Positions 1-6,682 of a stretch of 13,590 bases of DNA are shown here, piece by piece. Origin of the DNA: an uncultured Blautia sp. (lineage in GTDB: Bacteria > Bacillota > Clostridia > Lachnospirales > Lachnospiraceae). The first letter of the stretch is position 1, and every line of letters begins with the position of its first letter. The stretch is taken from positions 1-13,590 of the forward strand of contig CAMOXX010000052.1 of assembly GCA_946629475.1 (NCBI GenBank), read 5' to 3'. The notes beneath the pieces were generated by a model. It did no database searches, was not told where the DNA came from, and worked only from the letters and a program-made list of their open reading frames with translations. The position numbers and the translations under genes were made by a program.

Positions 1-15
1 GGCGGTATACTATGA
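1..15 (+). CDS. Possible last codons of an upstream gene (partial)
   Basis: Frame 1 reads Gly-Gly-Ile-Leu and then TGA at 13-15, so its stop overlaps the kinase ATG at 12-14 in the four-base ATGA arrangement typical of translationally coupled genes. The gene before a kinase of this type is usually an OmpR-family response regulator. Four residues cannot confirm that, and they do not clearly match the usual end of that family. The call rests only on the overlap and context. Confidence 0.25.
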   Translation, partial: GGIL

Positions 16-1625
16 CGGAGAAAAGGAAGAAGCAGCAGGACAGACAGAACAGAAAATTCCACTCCCTTCAGCAGCAGATCACATTGATATTCATCCTTGT
101 TCTGCTGGCTTCCATCGGTGTGATAACGCTGCTGAACGGTTTTTTTCTGAAAAAATATTATATTGCTGAAAAGACCGATGTGCTGATGACGGCAAAGGAA
201 AACCTGAAAAGCCTGGACCTGGAAAGCCTGATGGATGATTCGACGGAGGATACCTTTGAGTTTTACATCGGGGAGGACGGGGAAGGATTTGACGGCTTCA
301 CGGAAGATGAGGACAATGTGGATGCCTCTGGTTCCTACGAGAAATTTACCGGGGTGAATGACATTGGCCGATTCAGTTCCCGGAACAACCTCTCCTGGGT
401 CATCATCAACAGCGAGAACAGCAACTGGTGGAGCTGGGGCGAGAACGACAAGATGCTCCGGGGCAAGCTTTTCGGGTATCTCTACAATCTGGACAGCAGC
501 GAGAGCAGGATCATCAAAAAGACCGAAAACTGTGTTGTACAGCAGGTCAGCGACCGCTTTGCGGGGATGGATTATGTTGAATGCTGGGGCTCTCTGGGGG
601 ATGACCTCTATTTTCTGATTCGTACGCCTTTGGAGAGTATCACCGAGAGCGCCAATATCTCCAACCGTTTCTACTTTGTCGTTGGAATCATTGTCACCGC
701 GCTTTCCGCGCTGATCCTGGCCCTGCTGATCCGGCGCATTACCCGGCCGATCAGCGAGCTTACCAGGCTGTCGCGGCATATGGCGGACCTGAACTTTGAC
801 GAGAGATACCAGAGCAGCGCGGGGAATGAGATCGATGTCCTGGGCGACAGCTTCAACAAGATGTCCGACCAGCTCGAAATGACGATCTCCGAGCTCAAAA
901 CCGCGAACCTCGAGCTCCAGAAGGATATCGAGAACAAGATTGAGATCGACCGCCGGAGGAAAGAGTTCCTGGACAATGTCTCCCACGAACTGAAGACCCC
1001 GATCGCCCTGATCCAGGGATACGCGGAGGGACTGAAGGACAATATTTCGGAGGATCCCGAGAGCCGGGAATTCTACTGTGATGTCATTATCGATGAGGCG
1101 CAGAAGATGAACACCCTGGTGAAGAGCCTTCTGACTCTGAACCAGCTGGAGTCCGGGAAGGATCCGTTTGTCATGGAACGGTTTGACATCGTTTCGGTGA
1201 TTCGGGGAATTCTCCAGAAGATGGATATCATGCTCCAGCAGAGCGGGGCCGAGGTAATTTTTGATGCCGATGAGCCGGTCTATGTGTGGGCGGACGAGTT
1301 TAAGGTCGAGGAGGTCGTTACCAACTATACCAGCAATGCCATCCACCATCTTGGCGGGGAAAAGCGCATCGTGATCCGCGTTGATGAGGAGAACGGAAAA
1401 GCCAGAGTAAGCGTGTTCAACACCGGAAATCCGATTCCGGAGGAGGATCTGCCGAACCTGTGGAAGAAGTTTTACAAGGTGGACAAGGCGAGAACCAGGG
1501 AGTACGGCGGCAGCGGCATCGGGCTATCGATCGTGAAGGCGGTCATGGAAGGCATGAACCAGGAGTACGGTGTAAAAAACTACGAGAACGGTGTCGAGTT
1601 CTGGTTTACACTTGATATAAAGTAA
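12..1625 (+). CDS. Membrane sensor histidine kinase (HAMP, HisKA, HATPase_c)
   Basis: This is a two-component sensor kinase of 537 residues, expected to autophosphorylate on histidine and pass the phosphate to a response regulator. Residues 1-22 are a basic cytoplasmic tail. Transmembrane segment 1 spans about 23-46, an extracellular sensor domain about 47-218, and transmembrane segment 2 about 219-240. A HAMP linker (about 241-293) and a short coiled coil follow. The H-box SHELKTP carries the phospho-acceptor His325. The ATP-binding domain shows an N-box with Asn438 and Asn442, a G1-like NTGNPIPEEDL, and the G2 motif GGSGIGLS at 499-506. The usual Asp of the DxG motif is replaced by Asn470, as is common in VanS-like kinases, so loss of activity is not implied. 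The sensor region is very acidic at 71-104. The ligand is unknown. The ATG overlaps an upstream stop, which suggests a paired regulator just outside the window. Confidence 0.93.
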   Translation: MTEKRKKQQDRQNRKFHSLQQQITLIFILVLLASIGVITLLNGFFLKKYYIAEKTDVLMTAKENLKSLDLESLMDDSTEDTFEFYIGEDGEGFDGFTEDEDNVDASGSYEKFTGVNDIGRFSSRNNLSWVIINSENSNWWSWGENDKMLRGKLFGYLYNLDSSESRIIKKTENCVVQQVSDRFAGMDYVECWGSLGDDLYFLIRTPLESITESANISNRFYFVVGIIVTALSALILALLIRRITRPISELTRLSRHMADLNFDERYQSSAGNEIDVLGDSFNKMSDQLEMTISELKTANLELQKDIENKIEIDRRRKEFLDNVSHELKTPIALIQGYAEGLKDNISEDPESREFYCDVIIDEAQKMNTLVKSLLTLNQLESGKDPFVMERFDIVSVIRGILQKMDIMLQQSGAEVIFDADEPVYVWADEFKVEEVVTNYTSNAIHHLGGEKRIVIRVDEENGKARVSVFNTGNPIPEEDLPNLWKKFYKVDKARTREYGGSGIGLSIVKAVMEGMNQEYGVKNYENGVEFWFTLDIK

Positions 1626-1664
1626 CAGCTCTGACGGAATACAAATGACAGGGGAAAACAGCAG

Positions 1665-2285
1665 ATGATAGCGATAATTGATTATGATGCGGGCAATATA
1701 AGGAGCGTGGAAAAGGCTCTGATGCATCTGGGCTATGAGACATGCCTGACGAGGGATCATGACAGGATCCTGCAGGCGGATCACGTGATCCTGCCGGGCG
1801 TCGGCAGCTTCGGCGACGCGATGGAACGCCTGAACCAGTACGGACTTACGGAGACGATCCGGGAGGTCGTCCGGAAAGGGACGCCTTTTCTTGGAATCTG
1901 CCTGGGCCTGCAGCTTCTTTTTGCAGAGAGCGAGGAGGCACCGGGAGTTCCCGGACTTGGGATTCTTGCGGGCAGAATCCGCAGGATTCCGGCCGCGGAA
2001 GGCCTGAAAATACCGCATATGGGATGGAACTCCCTTCATCTATCCGGGGATGGGCGCCTTTTCCGGGATATCCCCGATGATACCTATGTCTATTTTGTGC
2101 ATTCCTACTATCTGGATGCGGAGGACAAAGGCATCGTGAAGGCGTCAGCGGAGTACGGCGTGACGATTGACGCATCGGTGGAGCAGGGAAATGTGTTCGC
2201 CTGCCAGTTCCATCCGGAAAAAAGCAGCACCATGGGCCTCAGAATGCTGTCGAATTTTGCGTCCATCGGGAAGGAGGGCATCTGA
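1665..2285 (+). CDS. hisH: Imidazole glycerol phosphate synthase, glutaminase subunit HisH
   Basis: HisH is the class I glutamine amidotransferase subunit that hydrolyses glutamine and channels ammonia to HisF in the fifth step of histidine synthesis; it acts in the cytoplasm. The protein has 206 residues, normal for the family. It begins with the strand MIAIIDYDAGN, carries the oxyanion-strand PGVG at 44-47, the nucleophile Cys79 in GICLGLQLLF, and the His183/Glu185 pair in FHPEKSS, so the catalytic triad is complete. The ATG is preceded by AGGGGA at 1650-1655 with a nine-base gap. The stop TGA (2283-2285) shares its last base with the hisF ATG, so the two subunits are probably made in a coupled 1:1 ratio. 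A seven-codon open frame overlaps this start (see findings). Confidence 0.97.
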   Translation: MIAIIDYDAGNIRSVEKALMHLGYETCLTRDHDRILQADHVILPGVGSFGDAMERLNQYGLTETIREVVRKGTPFLGICLGLQLLFAESEEAPGVPGLGILAGRIRRIPAAEGLKIPHMGWNSLHLSGDGRLFRDIPDDTYVYFVHSYYLDAEDKGIVKASAEYGVTIDASVEQGNVFACQFHPEKSSTMGLRMLSNFASIGKEGI

Positions 2286-3046
2286 TGTTTACAAAGAGAA
2301 TCATTCCCTGCCTGGACGTCAATAAAGGGCGCGTCGTAAAAGGCGTCAATTTTGTAAATCTGAGGGACGCGGGCGACCCGGTCGAGATCGCGAAAGCCTA
2401 TGATGCCGCAGGTGCGGATGAAGTGGTATTCCTGGACATCACGGCTTCCAATGAAAACCGCGATACCGTGGCGGACATGGTCCGGGCCGTTGCTTCGAAC
2501 GTGTTTATTCCTTTTACCGTCGGCGGAGGAATCCGGACCGTCGACGATTTCAGACGGCTTCTCCGCGAGGGAGCCGACAAAATTTCCGTCAATTCGGCGG
2601 CGATCGACCGCCCGGAGCTGATCGCGGAGGCTGCTGACAAATTCGGCAGCCAGTGCGTTGTGGTGGCGATCGATGCCAAGCGGCGCCCGGACGGGTCCGG
2701 ATGGAATATCTACAAGCATGGCGGACGCCTGGATACCGGAATCGATGCGCTTTACTGGGCGCGTGAGGCAGTCAGGCTCGGAGCCGGCGAAATCCTGCTC
2801 ACCAGCATGGACTGCGACGGTACAAAGGCGGGGTACGACATCCCGCTCACCAGGGCCGTTTCGGATGCGGTTCCGGTTCCTGTGATTGCTTCCGGCGGGG
2901 CAGGAACGCTGGAGCATTTTAAGGAGGCGCTGACCGAAGGAGGCGCGGACGCGGCGCTGGCGGCATCCCTGTTCCATTATAAGGAACTGGAGATCCGCGA
3001 GGTGAAGGACTATCTTCACGGGCAGGGGATTCCTGTCCGGAGATAA
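2285..3046 (+). CDS. hisF: Imidazole glycerol phosphate synthase, cyclase subunit HisF
   Basis: HisF is the (beta/alpha)8-barrel cyclase that uses ammonia from HisH to convert PRFAR into imidazole glycerol phosphate and AICAR. The 253 residues match the family length. Both catalytic aspartates are visible: Asp11 in PCLDVNKGRVVKG and Asp130 in VVAIDAK. The phosphate-binding loops are also present: TVGGGIRT near 78-85 and IASGGAG in the second half. The motif TSMDCDGTKAGYD, typical of HisF rather than its paralogue HisA, supports the assignment. It overlaps hisH by one base. The usual neighbour hisA does not lie between or beside the pair in this window. Confidence 0.97.
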   Translation: MFTKRIIPCLDVNKGRVVKGVNFVNLRDAGDPVEIAKAYDAAGADEVVFLDITASNENRDTVADMVRAVASNVFIPFTVGGGIRTVDDFRRLLREGADKISVNSAAIDRPELIAEAADKFGSQCVVVAIDAKRRPDGSGWNIYKHGGRLDTGIDALYWAREAVRLGAGEILLTSMDCDGTKAGYDIPLTRAVSDAVPVPVIASGGAGTLEHFKEALTEGGADAALAASLFHYKELEIREVKDYLHGQGIPVRR

Positions 3047-3059
3047 AGGAGAAAGAATC

Positions 3060-3734
3060 ATGGCGGCAATTTCCGGAGAATGGCTCGAAGCTCTGAAACC
3101 CGAGTTTCGGAAGCCCTATTATGCCAGTCTGTACAGGACAATATCGGAGGAGTACCGGAAAACAAAGGTATTTCCTCCCTCTGATGATATTTTCAACGCG
3201 TTTCACCTGACCCCGCTTTCCGCCGTGAAGGTTGTGATCATCGGCCAGGATCCATATCATAATGACGGCCAGGCACACGGACTGTGCTTTTCCGTCAGGC
3301 AGGGAGTGGAAATCCCTCCGTCTCTCGTCAATATCTATCAGGAACTGCATGACGACTGCGGATGCTATATTCCGAACAACGGATACCTGGTCAAATGGGC
3401 GGAGCAGGGCGTGCTGATGCTGAACACGGTCCTGACGGTCCGCGCCCATACCCCGATGTCGCACCGGGGAATCGGCTGGGAGCAGTTTACGGACGCGGCG
3501 ATCCGCATCCTGAATGAGCAGGACAGGCCGATCGTCTTCCTTCTCTGGGGCCGGCCTGCCCAAAGCAAGCACTCGATGCTCGATAATCCGAATCATCTTG
3601 TGCTGGAGGCGGCGCACCCGAGCCCGCTTTCTGCCCGGAGGGGGTTTTTCGGATGCCGGCATTTCAGCAGAACGAACGAATTTCTGGCTGAGCACGGCGT
3701 CCCTCCGATTGACTGGCAGATCGAGAACATATGA
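3060..3734 (+). CDS. ung: Uracil-DNA glycosylase (family 1)
   Basis: This enzyme removes uracil from DNA to start base excision repair. At 224 residues it has the usual bacterial length. The family 1 active-site motif GQDPYH occurs at 62-67, with Asp64 as the water-activating base. Phe77 (uracil stacking) lies in LCFS and Asn122 (uracil recognition) in LLNT of the usual LLNTVLT block. The minor-groove/catalytic loop HPSPLSA begins at His186. The Shine-Dalgarno AAGGAG (3046-3051) lies eight bases before the ATG and starts on the last base of the hisF stop. The gene is thus probably co-transcribed with hisHF, a placement of no obvious functional meaning. Confidence 0.97.
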   Translation: MAAISGEWLEALKPEFRKPYYASLYRTISEEYRKTKVFPPSDDIFNAFHLTPLSAVKVVIIGQDPYHNDGQAHGLCFSVRQGVEIPPSLVNIYQELHDDCGCYIPNNGYLVKWAEQGVLMLNTVLTVRAHTPMSHRGIGWEQFTDAAIRILNEQDRPIVFLLWGRPAQSKHSMLDNPNHLVLEAAHPSPLSARRGFFGCRHFSRTNEFLAEHGVPPIDWQIENI

Positions 3735-3750
3735 CCGGAGCAGATAAATC

Positions 3751-5373
3751 ATGGCGAAAAATAACAGCAATACATTGATGAAAAACGCATCCTTTCTGAT
3801 GATCGCGGCCCTGATTTCCAAGATCATCGGGATGCTTTACAAGAGCCCGCTTTCCGCGACGCTGGGGAGCCAGAGCTTTGCGATGTTTCAGTACGCGCAG
3901 AATGCGTACTTCATCCTGCTGATGATCGCGTCGTTCAGCATTCCGCAGGCGGTTTCCAAAATCATGGCGGAAAAGATCGCCTTCCGGCGGTACCGGGATG
4001 CCCAGAAGGTGTTCCGCTGCTCCCTTCTTTACGCGGCTGTGGCGGGAGGAGCGGTCGCTCTTTTCTGTGTGTTCGGGGCCTCCCTCATGGTTCCCGAAAA
4101 AATGGCAGGCGCGCGGCTGGCCCTGCAGATGCTCGCGCCGACAATCTTCCTGTCGGGAATCCTCGGAGTGTTCCGGGGATATTTTCAGGCATATCGGAAT
4201 ATGATGCCGACATCACTTTCGCAGATCATCGAACAGATTTTCGTGGCGGTGTTTGCCCTTCTGATGTCGTCGACCATGATCCGCATCCATGCGGGGCAGG
4301 CGGAGGCCGAGGTACAGCGGTGGGCTGCTGCCGGTGCGACGATGGGCACCGGGGCCGGAGTCACGGCGGCGCTTCTCTTTATGCTGCTGGTCTATTTCCT
4401 GAACCGGAAGATCATTAAAAAGAGAATTGCGCGGGACAGGTATTCTGTCGATGAGCCGACGGGACAGGTGATCAAAGCCATTATTCTGATCGTAATGCCG
4501 ATCATCTTCAGCGCGTTCATCTACAATGTCAACAGCTACATCAACAGCTATATGTACACCGATATTCTGGGGCGGAGAGGCATGGACCAGGATGTGCTTC
4601 AGACCATGTATGCCGAGTTCGGCTACTTCGGAACCCTGATTAACATCCCGCTCACGCTGGCGTCGACGGCGCCGACCTCGATGCTGCCTGAGGTCTCCGC
4701 GCACCACGCAACGAGGGACATCGACCTTGCGTGCACCAAGATCGACCGTGCCACATGGATCAGCATGATCATCTCCATCCCCTCGGCGATCGGGCTCGCG
4801 GTGCTTTCCCAGCCGGTCACAAAGCTGATTTTCCGCGGATCAAACGGGGTTGCGGGCCAGCTTCTGATCCTCGGCGGGATCACTGTAATCCTGAACGGAA
4901 ATTCCAACATCACCAACGGGGTGCTCCAGGCGATCGGAAAGCCGGGGATCCCGATGATCCATGCGGCCATCTCACTGGCGGCGGACATCGTGGCAATGCT
5001 TCTGCTGCTTTTCTTTACGGATCTCGGAATTTACAGCATTGTCATCGCCATGATCATCTATGCGGTGGTGATGTGCGTGCTGAACGGCCTGTCGGTGCGG
5101 AAATACCTGGGATACCGGAACCCGTGGGTGAAGGCCTATCTGATCCCTCTTGCGGCAGCAGTCCCGATGGGAGCCGCTGCGTGGGGAGTATATACCGGGG
5201 TGCACAAGGTGGTTCATTCCAATCTGATCAGCCTTGGCGCTGCCGTGGTTCTGGCGGTGGCTGTATATTTCGGAGTGTATCTTGCAATCAGCAGGCCTTC
5301 CGACGAAGAACTGCGGATGATCCCCGGCGGACGCTATCTCGCGAAGATTACTTCGAGGTTCTCCAGGGGATAA
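3751..5373 (+). CDS. SpoVB/YtgP (MurJ-like) polysaccharide or lipid II flippase
   Basis: This polytopic membrane protein of 540 residues belongs to the MOP exporter superfamily, oligosaccharide/SpoVB branch. It begins with a short hydrophilic stretch and the segment LMKNASFLMIAALISKIIGM typical of YtgP and SpoVB, followed by many hydrophobic helices along the whole length (about 14 expected for the family). Bacillus YtgP acts as a MurJ-type lipid II flippase and SpoVB in spore cortex formation. The length is close to YtgP, but sequence alone does not tell me which role applies, so no symbol is given. Transport of undecaprenyl-linked precursors across the cytoplasmic membrane is the likely role. 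GGAG at 3737-3740 stands ten bases before the ATG. Sixteen bases separate it from ung. The next promoter begins four bases after its stop. Confidence 0.88.
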   Translation: MAKNNSNTLMKNASFLMIAALISKIIGMLYKSPLSATLGSQSFAMFQYAQNAYFILLMIASFSIPQAVSKIMAEKIAFRRYRDAQKVFRCSLLYAAVAGGAVALFCVFGASLMVPEKMAGARLALQMLAPTIFLSGILGVFRGYFQAYRNMMPTSLSQIIEQIFVAVFALLMSSTMIRIHAGQAEAEVQRWAAAGATMGTGAGVTAALLFMLLVYFLNRKIIKKRIARDRYSVDEPTGQVIKAIILIVMPIIFSAFIYNVNSYINSYMYTDILGRRGMDQDVLQTMYAEFGYFGTLINIPLTLASTAPTSMLPEVSAHHATRDIDLACTKIDRATWISMIISIPSAIGLAVLSQPVTKLIFRGSNGVAGQLLILGGITVILNGNSNITNGVLQAIGKPGIPMIHAAISLAADIVAMLLLLFFTDLGIYSIVIAMIIYAVVMCVLNGLSVRKYLGYRNPWVKAYLIPLAAAVPMGAAAWGVYTGVHKVVHSNLISLGAAVVLAVAVYFGVYLAISRPSDEELRMIPGGRYLAKITSRFSRG

Positions 5374-5376
5374 TCC

Positions 5377-5405
5377 TTGACAAACGGGTAAGCCTTTTTT
5401 ATACT
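5377..5405 (+). promoter_or_regulatory. Sigma-A type promoter for tyrS-alaS
   Basis: A perfect -35 hexamer TTGACA (5377-5382) is followed after exactly 17 bases by TATACT (5400-5405), a near-consensus -10. Transcription should start near 5412, giving a leader of only about 17 bases before the tyrS ATG. The -35 element begins four bases after the flippase stop codon, so tyrS-alaS can be expressed independently of the upstream genes. The leader is too short for a T-box. Confidence 0.85.
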
Positions 5406-5415
5406 TGGTAAAATC

Positions 5416-5420
5416 GGAGG
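5416..5420 (+). promoter_or_regulatory. Ribosome-binding site deciding the tyrS start
   Basis: GGAGG lies eight bases before the ATG at 5429. The frame is open upstream to a TTG at 5405, but that codon overlaps the -10 box and lies before the expected transcript start, so 5429 is the real start. Confidence 0.85.
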
Positions 5421-5428
5421 AAAATAAA

Positions 5429-6658
5429 ATGACTTTATGGGAAGAACTGAAAGCACGCGGGTTGATTGCCCAGGTGACGAACGAAGAAGAAATCAGCAAA
5501 ATGGTAAATGAAGGCAAGGCTACCTTTTATATCGGATTTGACCCGACTGCGGACAGCCTTCATGTAGGCCATTTCATGGCGCTCTGCCTGATGAAGAGGA
5601 TGCAGATGGCCGGCAACCGTCCGATCGCGCTCCTTGGCGGCGGCACCGGTATGATCGGGGATCCGTCCGGAAAGACCGACATGCGCAAGATGATGACCGT
5701 GGAGACGATCCAGCACAATATCGAGTGCTTCAAAAAGCAGATGGAGCGGTTCATCGACTTTTCGGATGGAAAAGCGATCATGGTGAACAATGCGGACTGG
5801 CTCATGAATCTCAACTACATCGAGCTGCTGCGCGAGGTAGGCCCTCATTTCAGCGTCAACCGGATGCTGACGGCCGAGTGCTACAAGCAGAGGATGGAGA
5901 GGGGCCTTTCCTTCCTCGAATTCAACTACATGATCATGCAGAGCTATGATTTTTACAAGCTGTTCCAGGAGTACGGCTGCAATATGCAGTTCGGCGGGGA
6001 TGACCAGTGGAGCAACATGCTGGCGGGAACCGAGCTGATCCGCCGCAAGCTGAACAAGGATGCCCACGCCATGACCATCACGCTGCTCCTCAACTCCGAG
6101 GGCAAAAAGATGGGCAAGACGGTATCCGGCGCGGTATGGCTCGATCCGAACAAGACCAGCCCGTTTGATTTCTACCAGTACTGGCGGAATGTGGATGACG
6201 CGGATGTCCTGAAATGCATCCGTCTGCTCACGTTCCTTCCGATGGAGCAGATTGAGGAGATGTCCTCCTGGGAGGGCAGCCAGCTAAATAAGGCGAAGGA
6301 GATCCTGGCCTACGAGCTGACCAAGCTGGTCCACGGGGAGGAAGAGGCGAAAAAAGCACAGGAAGGCGCGAAGGCGCTGTTCGGCGGCGGCGCGGACACC
6401 GAGAACATGCCGTCCACAAAGCTGACCGATGCGGATTTCGATGAGAACGGGGAAATCGACCTGATTTCGCTCCTTGTAAAGACCGGCCTTGTTCCGACCA
6501 GGAGCGAGGGCAGGCGCACCATCGAACAGGGAGGCGCGAACCTGGACGGAGAGAAGATTACGGACATCCAGTACAAGCTGAAAAAGGATGCGCTTCTTGC
6601 GGCCGGCGGCCTGATTCTCCGGAAGGGCAAAAAGAAATTCCATAAGATTACAAAGTAA
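5429..6658 (+). CDS. tyrS: Tyrosine--tRNA ligase
   Basis: This class I aminoacyl-tRNA synthetase charges tRNA-Tyr with tyrosine in the cytoplasm. From the ATG at 5429 it has 409 residues, normal for bacterial TyrRS. The HIGH-type signature is HVGH at 45-48, in the block IGFDPTADSLHVGH. The tyrosine-recognition region shows QSYDF at 171-175 and QFGGDDQW at 187-194. The KMSKS-equivalent is KMGKT at 227-231. The C-terminal segment from about 345 is an S4-type RNA-binding domain (LLVKTGLVPTRSEGRRTIEQ). It is expressed from its own promoter, and alaS follows after 24 bases. No tyrosine T-box precedes it, unlike many Firmicutes tyrS genes. Confidence 0.97.
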   Translation: MTLWEELKARGLIAQVTNEEEISKMVNEGKATFYIGFDPTADSLHVGHFMALCLMKRMQMAGNRPIALLGGGTGMIGDPSGKTDMRKMMTVETIQHNIECFKKQMERFIDFSDGKAIMVNNADWLMNLNYIELLREVGPHFSVNRMLTAECYKQRMERGLSFLEFNYMIMQSYDFYKLFQEYGCNMQFGGDDQWSNMLAGTELIRRKLNKDAHAMTITLLLNSEGKKMGKTVSGAVWLDPNKTSPFDFYQYWRNVDDADVLKCIRLLTFLPMEQIEEMSSWEGSQLNKAKEILAYELTKLVHGEEEAKKAQEGAKALFGGGADTENMPSTKLTDADFDENGEIDLISLLVKTGLVPTRSEGRRTIEQGGANLDGEKITDIQYKLKKDALLAAGGLILRKGKKKFHKITK

Positions 6659-6682
6659 TATAGTTTCAGGGAGGCTATCAAT

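Noticed and set aside
2108..3061. Minus-strand open frame of 317 codons opposite hisF
   Set aside because: hisF has all catalytic residues in the other strand; the antisense product looks compositionally odd and unrelated to any family I know.
2919..3827. Minus-strand open frame of 302 codons opposite ung
   Set aside because: It spans the ends of three conserved + strand genes and their ribosome-binding sites; it is a shadow frame.
5361..5400. Terminator between the flippase gene and tyrS, suggested by a T-run at 5395-5400
   Set aside because: No stable G+C-rich stem precedes the T-run, which instead forms part of the promoter spacer.
5374..5428. T-box riboswitch upstream of tyrS
   Set aside because: The gap is 55 bases and is occupied by a promoter, with no space for a T-box leader.
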